From Bacteroidota bacterium (lineage in GTDB: Bacteria; Bacteroidota; Ignavibacteria; Kapaibacteriales; UBA2268): 34,416 nucleotides of DNA. Below the pieces are notes generated by a model that saw only the letters and a program-made list of their open reading frames with translations, was not told the DNA's origin and did no database searches. How positions within the stretch are numbered: position 1 is the stretch's first letter; every line of letters begins with the position of its first letter. Below are positions 25,018 through 34,201 of this stretch, piece after piece. Where the stretch lies: positions 1 to 34,416 of the forward strand of contig JAKAKE010000147.1 in assembly GCA_021824625.1 (NCBI GenBank), given 5' to 3'. A program made the translations under genes and the position numbers.

Positions 25018-25048
25018 CAAAATTAATTAAGGAATACAATTCAAGCAA
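25018..25048 (-). promoter_or_regulatory. Candidate Bacteroidota-type promoter for kbl
   Basis: The minus strand reads TTG (25048-25046), 20 bases, then TAATTTTG (25025-25018), matching the -33/-7 consensus and spacing. It would give a leader of about 100 bases before the kbl start codon. Confidence 0.45.
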
Positions 25049-25134
25049 GGTATTTCTTTATGAAAAATAAAAAGTTATGAAAATGAAAATATTATAACAA
25101 TGTAGCGAAACCAAGATAAAATTTTAGCTTATAC

Positions 25135-27051
25135 TCAAGCAATAAATTTCTTGTACCAGAGGTTTAACATAAGTAGAGAATACAGTTCTAATCCGAGATT
25201 TTGTCTGCCCGTTTCATGTAGCTTGAAGATTTTATTTATATATTCTTTATTAAAAATTCCGGTTTTCATTAACGGAGAATCAAATATTTCAGAGTAAGCA
25301 TAATTCTTCCATTCATTGCGAAGCCATTCATTGACAGGAGCCCAAAAGCCCTGCTTCTGCCTATTTATTATCTCATAAGGAAGAACGGATTCAACGGCTT
25401 TCTTTAGAATATGTTTTGAACTTTTTTTGTCAGGCGTTTTTATATCATCCGGGATAGATAAAACAAATTCCACTAAGCGATGGTCAAGAAAAGGGACTCT
25501 TGCCTCGATACTGTGTGCCATTCCGATTTTATCAACCCTCATTAATAATAGTTCAGGAAGCCTGTGCTGAAGCTCAAGGAATGTCATTTTCTTGAGATAA
25601 CTTGAATTGTTGTTTAAAATATCAGCCTGTTCATAGTGTTTGGAAGCATATTTCCAGGGATTATCAATCAATGAGTAATAGTCTTTATTTAGCAAACTAT
25701 TCTGATGGGAAGTTGTATAAATCGGAACACCGCTCCAATACAGTTCCTCATTGAAAGTTCCCCGTCTGAGATATTCAAGTGCAAGAAATTGATTTAATCC
25801 TTTGAATATTGGTTTGGATGCATGATATATGGATTTTCTCATGAAAGAAGGCATAAGAGTAAAATACTTCCAATATGAATTGTAAAAATTATAATCCCTG
25901 AGCATCCATTTATAACCTATGAATTGTTCATCACTGCCTTCACCAACCTGAATTACAATTGTACCTGAATCCCTTGTCAGTTTGCTCAGGAAATATAGGG
26001 GCATGCAGACCGGGTCAGCATTAGGCTCATCTTCATGCCATACCAAATCTTCTAGAATAGGGAAAACATCATTGCTGTCAATCAGGATTTCATGATGATT
26101 TGTTTTATATATGCCGGCAATTTTTCTTGCATAATCGAGTTCATTGTATTTTTCCAGTTCTTTGAATCCGACTGTGAAAGTATCAACAGGGCGGTTCATC
26201 AGTTCAGCCATCAGAGCCACATTCAGACTTGAATCAATCCCCCCGCTCAGAAAAACCCCGAATGGAACATCGCTCATCATCCTATCTTTGATTGACTGTT
26301 TAAGTAGTCGAAGTACTTCGGATTGAATTTCATCGAAGCTCATGCCGTATGAATTTAAATCCGAATTAAACGGGCTCCAATACCTTTCAATTTTGATTTC
26401 ACCCTTACTATTTATTGTCAGACAATGAGCCGCAGGTAGCTTCTTAATGTTTTTAAATAAGGATTCACTTCCAGTCATTCCATAGTTCAGGTAATTTGGC
26501 AGTTCTTCTAAGTTGAGTTCTGCATTGACAGAAGGATGCTGAAGTATAGCTTTGATTTCTGAAGCAAAAATGAATCTTCCATTTGAAACGGTATAATAAA
26601 GTGGTTTAATACCTATCCTGTCGCGAGCAATGAATAATTCTTTATTTTCGCTGTTCCATATTGCCATTCCCCACATACCAAGCAATCTGCTAAGAATTTC
26701 TTTTCCATATTCGCGATATCCATAAAGAATAGTTTCGGTATCGGAACGAGACCTGTACTTATATCCGGATTTTTCCAGATTTTCTCTTATAGAAGGATGA
26801 TTATAAACTTCACCGTTATAAACAATGGAATATTTACCATCGGGTGTATGCATCGGCTGGTTGGCGGCTTCGCTAAGGTCAATGATTGCAAGCCGTCTAA
26901 AAGATAAACCGCATCTTCTGTCGTCTGAAACCCATTGCCCCTCAGAGTCGGGACCGCGATGTGTAATAACATCACTCATTGATTTCAGGATTTTCTCGTT
27001 TATCCGGCTATCAGATACATTGTATTCAAATATTCCTGCTATTCCGCACAT
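25135..27051 (-). CDS. asnB: Asparagine synthase (glutamine-hydrolysing)
   Basis: This 638-residue enzyme makes asparagine from aspartate, ATP and glutamine. The N-terminal glutaminase domain starts with the nucleophile Cys2 (MCGIAGIF) and contains HRGPDSEG at 31-38 and FRRLAIIDLS at 51-60. The synthetase domain contains the ATP pyrophosphatase loop SGGIDSS at 269-275. ARVPFLDHRLVEF and RQKQGFWAPVNEW near the C-terminus are also typical. The length suits the long AsnB type often found in polysaccharide loci, though here the upstream partner is pdxJ, 36 bases away on the same strand and likely in the same transcript. A role in modifying surface glycans is possible but unsupported by this context. 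Confidence 0.93.
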   Translation of the reverse strand: MCGIAGIFEYNVSDSRINEKILKSMSDVITHRGPDSEGQWVSDDRRCGLSFRRLAIIDLSEAANQPMHTPDGKYSIVYNGEVYNHPSIRENLEKSGYKYRSRSDTETILYGYREYGKEILSRLLGMWGMAIWNSENKELFIARDRIGIKPLYYTVSNGRFIFASEIKAILQHPSVNAELNLEELPNYLNYGMTGSESLFKNIKKLPAAHCLTINSKGEIKIERYWSPFNSDLNSYGMSFDEIQSEVLRLLKQSIKDRMMSDVPFGVFLSGGIDSSLNVALMAELMNRPVDTFTVGFKELEKYNELDYARKIAGIYKTNHHEILIDSNDVFPILEDLVWHEDEPNADPVCMPLYFLSKLTRDSGTIVIQVGEGSDEQFIGYKWMLRDYNFYNSYWKYFTLMPSFMRKSIYHASKPIFKGLNQFLALEYLRRGTFNEELYWSGVPIYTTSHQNSLLNKDYYSLIDNPWKYASKHYEQADILNNNSSYLKKMTFLELQHRLPELLLMRVDKIGMAHSIEARVPFLDHRLVEFVLSIPDDIKTPDKKSSKHILKKAVESVLPYEIINRQKQGFWAPVNEWLRNEWKNYAYSEIFDSPLMKTGIFNKEYINKIFKLHETGRQNLGLELYSLLMLNLWYKKFIA

Positions 27052-27087
27052 TAAATATTATTACTGATTGTGAAAAAGAGGGTGCAA

Positions 27088-27828
27088 TTATCTATTTAAA
27101 CTCCTGTGCAAAGTGGAAGTGTTGATTATTTCAATCATTTCTCTTGTTGCTCTTTCGATGCCAACATGAATCGCCCTGCTTATAATAGAATGGCCAATGC
27201 TGAACTCACCGATTTCAGGAATAAGGCAGAGAGGTTTGATATTCAAATAATTTATTCCATGTCCTGCGGCAATTTTCAATCCTGCTTCGCAGGCAAATAG
27301 CGAAGCTGATTTAATTTTATTAAATTCTTCGCCGAATAAATCACCTTCAGAATTTGCATAAATGCCGGTGTGGAGTTCAACCATATCGGCACCTGTGATT
27401 AATGATGCTTCAATTTGTTTTTTATCAGGCTCGACAAAAAAGCTGACTTCTATTGCTTTGCCGTGCATTCTTTCGACAAGAGATTTGAACTTATCCGGAT
27501 TACCTGCTACATCCAATCCTCCTTCAGTTGTAAGTTCCATTCTGCCTTCAGGGACGATTGTAACCATATCCGGCTTCAAGTTGAGAGCGATTTTAATTAT
27601 TTCTTCATGTGCAGCCATTTCCAAATCGAGCTTTGAATGAACGACTTCACGAAGAATTTTAACATCTCTGTCATTAATATGCCTGCGGTCTTCACGGAGA
27701 TGGCATACAATGCCGCTTGCACCGGCTAATTCGGCTAATACAGCAGCAGCGACAGGGTCGGGTTCATTACCACCCCGTGCTTCCCTTACAGTAGCCACAT
27801 GGTCAATATTTACGTTTAATGTTTTCAT
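27088..27828 (-). CDS. pdxJ: Pyridoxine 5'-phosphate synthase
   Basis: This 246-residue TIM-barrel enzyme condenses 1-deoxyxylulose 5-phosphate with 3-amino-2-oxopropyl phosphate, the last ring-forming step of DXP-dependent vitamin B6 synthesis. The opening LNVNIDHVATVREARGG (residues 4-20), CHLREDRRHI (42-51), catalytic Glu70, VPEGR (92-96) and the phosphate-loop His190 (AGHGINYLN) are all present, and the length is standard. It implies that the organism makes B6 de novo by the DXP-dependent route. It is probably the first gene of a two-gene unit with asnB. Confidence 0.95.
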   Translation of the reverse strand: MKTLNVNIDHVATVREARGGNEPDPVAAAVLAELAGASGIVCHLREDRRHINDRDVKILREVVHSKLDLEMAAHEEIIKIALNLKPDMVTIVPEGRMELTTEGGLDVAGNPDKFKSLVERMHGKAIEVSFFVEPDKKQIEASLITGADMVELHTGIYANSEGDLFGEEFNKIKSASLFACEAGLKIAAGHGINYLNIKPLCLIPEIGEFSIGHSIISRAIHVGIERATREMIEIINTSTLHRSLNR

Positions 27829-27995
27829 ATTTGTCTCATTCTATTTCAAAAAGAAGTACAAAATTATCAATAATTGTAATATTAGGAAAATAGGAGGGTT
27901 AACTTGAGGCTTTTGAAAGATGGTTTTCTAAAATTTTCACCATTCTTCTGATGATTGGTGTTATTCTTATAAGGTCAAATCATTTTCAAAATAAT

Positions 27996-30014
27996 TCATT
28001 TGTTTTTTAATATTACAAATTCAACCCTGCGGTTTTGTTGTCTTCCTTCGTCTGTTTTATTATCGGTTATAGGTTTTGTATCTCCAAATCCAAGTGTAAT
28101 TAAACGGTCATTCGGAACACCGTTTGAATGAAGATATTCAGCAACTGCATCAGCCCTGTTTTGGGATAATATCATATTACTTTTTTTATTGCCGATATTA
28201 TCAGTATGGCCGTTTATCTGAATTTGAAATGTAGGGTTATCTTTCAAAAACTTTATTATTCGATTTAATTCAGGATATGAATCAAGAAGGATTTCATATT
28301 TCCCAAATTCAAAGAACAGGTTATTCATTTTTACAGTCTGGCCTTCTTCGATCGGAACGAGATAAAGATTCTTTTTTTGTTCTTCATATTTTTTTATATC
28401 CCTTAGGTCAAGGTTTTCATCAATAGCTATATAATCCTTGGCTTCGGCAATAACGCCATATTTTTCTCCGGCTGGGAGAACAATTTTATATTCGCCGCTT
28501 ATTGGATTTGTTCTCGCAATACCTGCTTCTTTTCCATCGGGGAGAGTTTCGTATTTGACTAAGGCATCGAGTGGTTCATTTGTTTTAGCATTTACAACTT
28601 TTCCGGAAATAAGCATAACTGATTTAGGTTTCATTTCCGATGGTAATTTGATGCGGTATATATCATGTAAATTACCATCATTATGGGTTGAAACGAAGTA
28701 TGCATATTCACCTGATGCAGGTATTGTATAATAAGCATCCCACCCTGACGTATTGATTGAAGGACCAAGATTTTCAGGCTCAGACCATTTCAACCAGGTA
28801 CTGTCGAGCCTCCTTGACAGAAACATATCATTAAATCCAAATCCTGGATAACCGGCTGATGAAAAATAAAGTGTTTTTTCATCGGAGGCTATAAATGGTG
28901 AAACTTCATCGGAGGCTGTATTAATTCCATGACCAATATTTATAGGTTCAGACCAGCTTCCATCCTGCTTATGAAAACTAACATAAATATCAAGACCGCC
29001 ATAAGAATCCTCCCTTTCCAAAGACATCAGAAGAACTTTCCCGCTTGAAGCCAGGCAATAAGTAACAGATTTGCTCTTCGTATAAAATTTCTTAATTTTC
29101 AGGCTGTCAGGCATTGTCCATTTATCTCCTTTGAAGTAGCTGATTGATATGCCGGGTTTCATTAATCCATTCGGTAAATAAATATTTCCGACAAGAAGTG
29201 AATTTCCATCAGGAGTGATTGAACAAGCAAAATTATTATTATCGTTGTTTATTGGAGAGCCGAGATTGACAGCCTCTCTAAAATTTTCTAAGCTATCTAC
29301 TTCGGACATCCAGATGTCTTCCTTTTTTTGAATTCCGATATTTTCGGGATGTGATTCCCTTGTAAAAAATAATTTTTTTCCATCTGGAGATATAATAGGC
29401 GATAGTTCATCATACCTTGAATTGACAGATGTACTAAGCCTTTCAGGTGTTGCTGAATAGTAATTTTTTGATACGTCATTTATACCAAATTTGATTGTAT
29501 CCGACTCATCGGAAATTGCAATAGCATCAATTTGGGTTAGTGATTCATCTTTTCCTGGTTTTAATAACAACTTTAATTTATTTGTTTGAAATGACGGCTT
29601 ATTAATAAATATATGAAACAAACTACTTTTCTTAGAAGCGTCAGTCTGATTATCTATTTTATAAACCGTAAGTTCTTTATCAGAATTATCAATTAATCTT
29701 ATTTCTGAAATATTTCCGGGATTGAAATTTTCGTTGATTGCAATTTGAGTAACGAATATAGCAGAATCAAATTCCACTGTTATGTTTTCGTTAATGAATT
29801 GGCCCCTGTTCTTTGGAGTCCATGCACAGGGGGTCATCCCAAATTCGGGCATAACACTTGGTTTGCCTGTGATTTGTTGTGCAGAATATAATTTTGTTCC
29901 ATATTGAGTTGAAAATGAATATACCCTTGAAACCCATTGAACAATGCTATAAGTATTATATGAAGCGGTTATACTAATAGCTAAATGAAGTAATATTATT
30001 TTTAAATTTTTCAA
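27996..30014 (-). CDS. PorE-like envelope protein: PD40 beta-propeller, carboxypeptidase-regulatory-like and OmpA domains
   Basis: This 672-residue exported protein has a signal peptide (about 1-22), an N-terminal beta-sandwich (about 40-170) that may be discoidin-like, then WD40-like/PD40 propeller repeats: DELSPIISPDGKKLFFTRES, NFACSITPDGNSLLVGN and DEVSPFIASDEKTLYFSS. A carboxypeptidase-regulatory-like domain follows (VMLISGKVVNAKTNEPLDAL), and the last 115 residues are an OmpA peptidoglycan-binding domain (INGHTDNIGNKKSN, FGDTKPITDNKTDEGRQQNR). Propeller, regulatory-like and OmpA modules in this order match PorE of the type IX secretion apparatus, but the N-terminal TPR of PorE is replaced here. 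A structural T9SS or peptidoglycan-anchoring role is therefore plausible but not proven. Translation starts at TTG (30014-30012); a stop codon lies just upstream in frame and the next Met is internal. Confidence 0.85.
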   Translation of the reverse strand: MKNLKIILLHLAISITASYNTYSIVQWVSRVYSFSTQYGTKLYSAQQITGKPSVMPEFGMTPCAWTPKNRGQFINENITVEFDSAIFVTQIAINENFNPGNISEIRLIDNSDKELTVYKIDNQTDASKKSSLFHIFINKPSFQTNKLKLLLKPGKDESLTQIDAIAISDESDTIKFGINDVSKNYYSATPERLSTSVNSRYDELSPIISPDGKKLFFTRESHPENIGIQKKEDIWMSEVDSLENFREAVNLGSPINNDNNNFACSITPDGNSLLVGNIYLPNGLMKPGISISYFKGDKWTMPDSLKIKKFYTKSKSVTYCLASSGKVLLMSLEREDSYGGLDIYVSFHKQDGSWSEPINIGHGINTASDEVSPFIASDEKTLYFSSAGYPGFGFNDMFLSRRLDSTWLKWSEPENLGPSINTSGWDAYYTIPASGEYAYFVSTHNDGNLHDIYRIKLPSEMKPKSVMLISGKVVNAKTNEPLDALVKYETLPDGKEAGIARTNPISGEYKIVLPAGEKYGVIAEAKDYIAIDENLDLRDIKKYEEQKKNLYLVPIEEGQTVKMNNLFFEFGKYEILLDSYPELNRIIKFLKDNPTFQIQINGHTDNIGNKKSNMILSQNRADAVAEYLHSNGVPNDRLITLGFGDTKPITDNKTDEGRQQNRRVEFVILKNK

Positions 30015-30099
30015 ACTATTTTTTTTTTCAAAATTTTAGTCTTTCATATTCTTAATTGTATAAAGGCAGTATTAAATTTAATAACATTCTAACATTTAA

Positions 30100-30150
30100 A
30101 ATTAAAAATTGATTGAAAATTGCAAAATTGAAAATTAATAATTTAAAATG
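30100..30150. repeat. Degenerate heptameric AATT repeat tract
   Basis: AATT recurs at 30100, 30107, 30118, 30126, 30133 and 30140, mostly seven bases apart with two slips. It lies between the gpsA stop codon and the PorE-like gene, in the same kind of position as the other tracts. Confidence 0.5.
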
Positions 30151-30187
30151 AATAAAAAATCGAAACATCAGTTTGTATATATAATGA

Positions 30188-31207
30188 TTACCACCACCAT
30201 TCCCTTTTTGATTGTCTTGTCATAAGGTCTTCGATTGCTTTGGATGGTTTTTTGGCTTTGAATAATATATTATACATCTGCTCGATAATCGGAACTTCGA
30301 CATTATGTTTCTTAGCCAGGAAATAAGCAGATTCGGTTGTATATATACCTTCGGCAATCATTTCCATACTTTTTTGAATTTCATTAACACTTTTACCTCT
30401 ACCTATTTGTTCGCCCACGAACCTGTTCCTGCTGAGCTTGCTGTTGCATGTTACGAATAAATCACCAAGCCCGGATAAACCGGAGAATGTAATTGCGTTC
30501 GCTCCGATTGCCACACCCAATCTTGTAATTTCAGCAAGTCCACGTGTGATTAATGCGGCTTTTGTGTTATCTCCGAGTTTTAATCCGTCAATGATGCCTG
30601 CCGCAATTGCAATCACATTTTTTAATGACCCGCCAACTTCACATCCGATCACATCATCGGAAGTGTAAATCCTGAAATATGGTGTCATAAAGATTGATTG
30701 AATTTCTTTAGCATTCGCAATGTTTTCTGAGGCGGCTACAACTGCTGTCGGCTGTTTTCTTGCAACTTCTTCTGCATGACTTGGGCCAGTTAATATCACA
30801 AATTGTTCATTGGGCAGCTTGATTGTTTTTGTTATCACTTCGGAAACCCTCATCAGTGTATCTTTTTCTATTCCCTTAGCTACACTCAATACAACTCTAT
30901 CTTTTATCTTAGGAAAGCTTTTCGATCTTAAAACACTTCTTATATGCTGTGTCGGTATCGCAATAACAAAAAGGTCGGAGTCTTTTAAATCATCTAATTT
31001 TGTTGTTGCAGATACATTTTTGGGAATAGACACACCTTTTAAAAAAATAGAATTTGTATGTTGCTTATTGATTTCTTCAGCAACATAATCTTCATAAGTC
31101 CAGAGCTTGATTAAATGATGGTTGTTGTTTAGTGTAATTGAAAGTGCAGTTCCCCAACCGCCTGCACCGAGTATGCCAATCTTATAAGTTTTTTTTTTCG
31201 GTTCCAA
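30188..31207 (-). CDS. gpsA: NAD(P)-dependent glycerol-3-phosphate dehydrogenase
   Basis: This 339-residue enzyme reduces dihydroxyacetone phosphate to sn-glycerol 3-phosphate, the backbone for phospholipids. The dinucleotide motif GILGAGGWGTA is at residues 11-21, LTGPSHAEEVA at about 139-149, the catalytic Lys196 is in VGGSLKNVIAIAAG, and GLSGLGDLFVTCNSKLSRNR follows. The start is TTG (31207-31205): no ATG is available before the Rossmann motif, and AAGG lies upstream as a weak ribosome-binding site. A run of ten A lies just after the start (31189-31198), encoding KKK. It follows plsY by 19 bases, and the two functions are consecutive in phospholipid synthesis. Confidence 0.95.
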   Translation of the reverse strand: MEPKKKTYKIGILGAGGWGTALSITLNNNHHLIKLWTYEDYVAEEINKQHTNSIFLKGVSIPKNVSATTKLDDLKDSDLFVIAIPTQHIRSVLRSKSFPKIKDRVVLSVAKGIEKDTLMRVSEVITKTIKLPNEQFVILTGPSHAEEVARKQPTAVVAASENIANAKEIQSIFMTPYFRIYTSDDVIGCEVGGSLKNVIAIAAGIIDGLKLGDNTKAALITRGLAEITRLGVAIGANAITFSGLSGLGDLFVTCNSKLSRNRFVGEQIGRGKSVNEIQKSMEMIAEGIYTTESAYFLAKKHNVEVPIIEQMYNILFKAKKPSKAIEDLMTRQSKREWWW

Positions 31208-31226
31208 GTTTTACCTTCAATGAAAG

Positions 31227-31922
31227 TTAGGTAGAACCCTTTGATTTACATTTTATTACTTGCAATTTCGAAAAACGGTTCTCTGTTCCTTTGATTAATC
31301 TTTTTATATTCGCACGGTGAGTATATAATATCAATAAGGCTAATCCAATACTAAAATAAAGTAAAATTTGATAACTTGGAATGTAATCCCTAAGTATATT
31401 ATATCTAAATATCATTGAAAGAGGTATTGCTATTGCCGCAGAAATCGAACCTAAAGAAATATATCCCGATAATAAAACAGCAATAATAAAAATTCCTATT
31501 GAAATAATAACATCAATTGGAAGAATTGCAATCAGCATACCTGCTGTTGTGTTGATTCCTTTTCCACCGCGGAATCCTGCAAACACAGACCATACATGTC
31601 CAGCTACGGCACTGATTCCTGCAATCATTCTGACTATGGTTATGTGTTCAAAAAAACCCCCGGAGCTGATTTGAATATCTCTCCCTAAAAGATTTGCAAA
31701 TATGACGACAGGTAGGACACCTTTTAAAATATCGGCGGCTTGTACGAACAATCCCCATTTCCAGCCAAGAATACGAATTGCATTTGTACTTCCCATATTG
31801 CCGCTACCGCGTTCCCGGATGTCGAAGCCAAATACTCTTTTACTCACAATAATTGCTGAAGGAATAGAACCCACAAGATAAGACAAAACAATTATGACGA
31901 ATAAATTTATTAACTGTTCCAT
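31227..31922 (-). CDS. plsY: Glycerol-3-phosphate acyltransferase
   Basis: This 231-residue multi-span membrane protein transfers the acyl group of acyl-phosphate to the sn-1 position of glycerol-3-phosphate. The three cytoplasmic PlsY motifs are seen: ERGSGNMGSTNA (about 37-48), AVAGHVWSVF (105-114) and GFRGGKGINTTAG (116-128). Its C-terminal tail (residues 205-231) is basic and polar. It is the first gene of a plsY-gpsA unit, which couples glycerol-3-phosphate production to its acylation. Upstream, in the 175-base gap, are three copies of an 11-bp direct repeat. Confidence 0.95.
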   Translation of the reverse strand: MEQLINLFVIIVLSYLVGSIPSAIIVSKRVFGFDIRERGSGNMGSTNAIRILGWKWGLFVQAADILKGVLPVVIFANLLGRDIQISSGGFFEHITIVRMIAGISAVAGHVWSVFAGFRGGKGINTTAGMLIAILPIDVIISIGIFIIAVLLSGYISLGSISAAIAIPLSMIFRYNILRDYIPSYQILLYFSIGLALLILYTHRANIKRLIKGTENRFSKLQVIKCKSKGST

Positions 31923-31941
31923 TTATTTCAACTTTGAATTA

Positions 31942-31975
31942 CTTAACAATTTCTTAACAATAACTTACAAACTTA
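31942..31975. repeat. 11-bp-period direct repeat upstream of plsY
   Basis: CTTAACAAT at 31942-31950 and 31953-31961 recurs exactly 11 bases apart, with a related CTTACAAAC at 31964-31972. The spacing is one DNA turn. The minus strand reads TAAGTTTG at 31975-31968, a possible -7 element for plsY-gpsA, so the repeats would lie on or just after the promoter, 20-53 bases upstream of the plsY start codon. Confidence 0.55.
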
Positions 31976-32021
31976 GTTTATAAACTTCATAATTAAAATA
32001 TTTATTTACATATTAAAGCAT

Positions 32022-32036
32022 TACCGTTATACGGTA
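32022..32036. repeat. Short palindrome TACCGT-TAT-ACGGTA
   Basis: A 6-bp perfect stem with a 3-base loop lies in the gap between the RNA methyltransferase and plsY. Its function is unknown. Confidence 0.4.
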
Positions 32037-32097
32037 CAATTACGATAAATTAACGTAAATATCAATATTTAATTGTAATTAACAGCCTATTCATATT

Positions 32098-32874
32098 TCA
32101 AATTACGTTTCCTTTTTTTTGGAAGTAATACATTGAAATTCCTGCCGAAACAGCAACATTCAATGAATCAGCACCTGAGCCGGGAATGATATATTCATTG
32201 GTTAGAATTGCTTTTACTCTTTTTGAAATCCCATGTGTTTCACTTCCGAAAATTAAACCGAATTTTCCTTTTACCTGAATTGTATCTATTGATTTTTTTG
32301 TATCCAAAGATGCACCGAATAATTCATGTTTCGGAAAAAGTGTTTTCAAATTTTTTTCAAAATTAATTCCTGTAATAATGTCCATTCTGAATATTGAACC
32401 CATTGTTGCTCTGACGAGTTTAGGATTATATTTTTCGATGCAGTTTTCTGAAAATATAACCTGTTTAAAACCGAACCACTCTGCAGTTCTGATGATTGTT
32501 CCAATATTACCCGGATCTGAAATTTGGTCAAGTGCTATGAATGATTCATTGAATAAAGGCTTATCATTTTTAAAATTCACAACAGCAATAATATCTTGTG
32601 GAGATACGGTTTCACTGATTTTTTTAAAAGTTTTATCATTTGTGTAATAAATAGGGATTCTAATTTGAGAGTATTTTTCAGCCAGCTTCAAAGATGCAGG
32701 AGATGCTTCATTCTTAAGTATTAGAAATTTTGTAATGTATGTGCTTTTGTAAAGTTCATCACAGAGTTTATTACCTTCAACGAGGAACAGACTATTTTCA
32801 TCCCGTTTTTTTTTATTTTTTAATGAGCTTATTAGTTTAATTAAACCGGTTGAAAGATTGTTAGATTTATTCAT
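32098..32874 (-). CDS. SpoU/TrmH-family RNA 2'-O-methyltransferase
   Basis: This 258-residue SPOUT methyltransferase has the three classical motifs: ALDQISDPGNIGTIIRTAEW at about 114-133 (motif 1, with the conserved Arg129), GLIFGSETHGIS at 206-217 (motif 2) and IPGSGADSLNVAVSAGI at 230-246 (motif 3). An N-terminal segment (about 20-105) resembles the RNA-binding (L30e-like) domain found in rRNA-modifying members. It should transfer a methyl group from SAM to a ribose 2'-OH in rRNA or tRNA, but the target cannot be told. The gene follows the CNNM-type gene by 3 bases, so the two are co-transcribed. Confidence 0.9.
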   Translation of the reverse strand: MNKSNNLSTGLIKLISSLKNKKKRDENSLFLVEGNKLCDELYKSTYITKFLILKNEASPASLKLAEKYSQIRIPIYYTNDKTFKKISETVSPQDIIAVVNFKNDKPLFNESFIALDQISDPGNIGTIIRTAEWFGFKQVIFSENCIEKYNPKLVRATMGSIFRMDIITGINFEKNLKTLFPKHELFGASLDTKKSIDTIQVKGKFGLIFGSETHGISKRVKAILTNEYIIPGSGADSLNVAVSAGISMYYFQKKGNVI

Positions 32875-32877
32875 AAC

Positions 32878-34197
32878 TTATTCATCAATGTTTAGAGTTT
32901 CTTTACCAGGAAAAAATTTTAGAGAAACCAATTCAATAGAGCGTTCTGACCTTTTAATTATTTTACATTGATAATTCCGGAACTCAATCATTTCATTTTC
33001 AAGCGGAATACGTCCGACCTCGCTTGTAATCAACCCGCCAATCGTTTCATATTCTTCACTTTCGGGTAGAGGTTCAGGCAAATATTCATTAGCATCGCTG
33101 ATTGCAGCGAGAGCATTCACCCTGAAAGTCAACTCATCAATTTTTTCAACGATTGGCATTTCCTCATCATATTCATCCTGAATTTCACCGAAAATTTCTT
33201 CCATTATGTCTTCTAATGTAATCAGCCCGGCAGTTCCGCCGAACTCATCAAGTACGACAGCAAGATGTACTTTTTCTTTTTGCATCCTCCGAAGGACGAT
33301 ATTAATTTTTTCTTCTTCCTGTATAAAGAATGCAGTCCTTATTATATCCTGGATAACAAACAGATTATTATGGTGCATTAGATTAATCAAATCCTTTGCA
33401 TAAACGACACCGAGAATATTATCAATCGAACCTTGATAAATGGGCATTCTGGAATAACCTTCATCTATGAAAGTTTCGAGTACCTTTTTTATTTCCATTG
33501 AAATTTCCACTCCAATAATCTTTCCTCTTGGAATCATTATTTGTTTGACAGGTGTGTCTGAGAACTCGAAAACATTTTCAAGAAGTTCGTGTTCGGAAAC
33601 ACCAATGACACCGCTCTTCTGGCTTTCTTCCAGCAGGTATCGGATTTCTTCGGCACTATGAAGCTCGTATTCTGTGGCAGATGGGTCAAGTCCAAACACT
33701 TTTAATAAAAGTGTAGTTAAAATGTTTAATAACCATATAAATGGTTTAAATGTGAAATAGAAAATTCTAAGGGGTACCGTTATACCTAATGATACCGACT
33801 CAGGTTTTTGAATTGCCATTAACTTAGGTGCTTGTTCGCCCAACACAATATGAAGTGTCGTAATGGTAATAAAAGCAAATGGGAGCGATATAGAATGTAT
33901 TGTTTGAGGTTGTAAATGCAAGCCGAAAACATACATTATACTTTTTATAATTTCAGCAACTACAGGTTCGCCAATCCATCCGAGTCCAAGACTTGCAAGT
34001 GTTATTCCCAATTGACTTGCTGATAAATAGGCATTCAGATTTTCAATTAAATGCTGGGTTATTTTTGCAACAACACTCCCTGTTCTGACCATTAACTCAA
34101 TTTGAGATGAACGCACTTTTACGAGGGCGAATTCAGCGGCAACGAAGAATCCGTTTAGGAGGACGAGTAACAATGTCAGAGTAATATTTAATAGCAT
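32878..34197 (-). CDS. CNNM/CorC (haemolysin C-like) membrane protein with CBS domains
   Basis: This 439-residue protein combines a DUF21-type membrane domain (about residues 1-170, starting with LLNITLTLLLVLLNGFFVAAEFALVKVRSS) with a CBS pair (about 205-330, MIPRGKIIGVEIS, SRMPIYQG and DNILGVVYAKDLINL) and a C-terminal CorC_HlyC/transporter-associated domain (IGGLITSEVGRIPLENEMIE). Relatives are implicated in Mg2+ or Co2+ efflux or in ion homeostasis. The haemolysin name is historical, and no toxin activity should be inferred. The start ATG lies 4 bases past the end of the partial gene at the right edge, so a common transcript is likely. Confidence 0.9.
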   Translation of the reverse strand: MLLNITLTLLLVLLNGFFVAAEFALVKVRSSQIELMVRTGSVVAKITQHLIENLNAYLSASQLGITLASLGLGWIGEPVVAEIIKSIMYVFGLHLQPQTIHSISLPFAFITITTLHIVLGEQAPKLMAIQKPESVSLGITVPLRIFYFTFKPFIWLLNILTTLLLKVFGLDPSATEYELHSAEEIRYLLEESQKSGVIGVSEHELLENVFEFSDTPVKQIMIPRGKIIGVEISMEIKKVLETFIDEGYSRMPIYQGSIDNILGVVYAKDLINLMHHNNLFVIQDIIRTAFFIQEEEKINIVLRRMQKEKVHLAVVLDEFGGTAGLITLEDIMEEIFGEIQDEYDEEMPIVEKIDELTFRVNALAAISDANEYLPEPLPESEEYETIGGLITSEVGRIPLENEMIEFRNYQCKIIKRSERSIELVSLKFFPGKETLNIDE

Positions 34198-34201
34198 ATA
34201 T

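Noticed and set aside
32878-34197. Haemolysin
   Set aside because: The family name is historical. The DUF21-CBS-CorC layout points to ion homeostasis.
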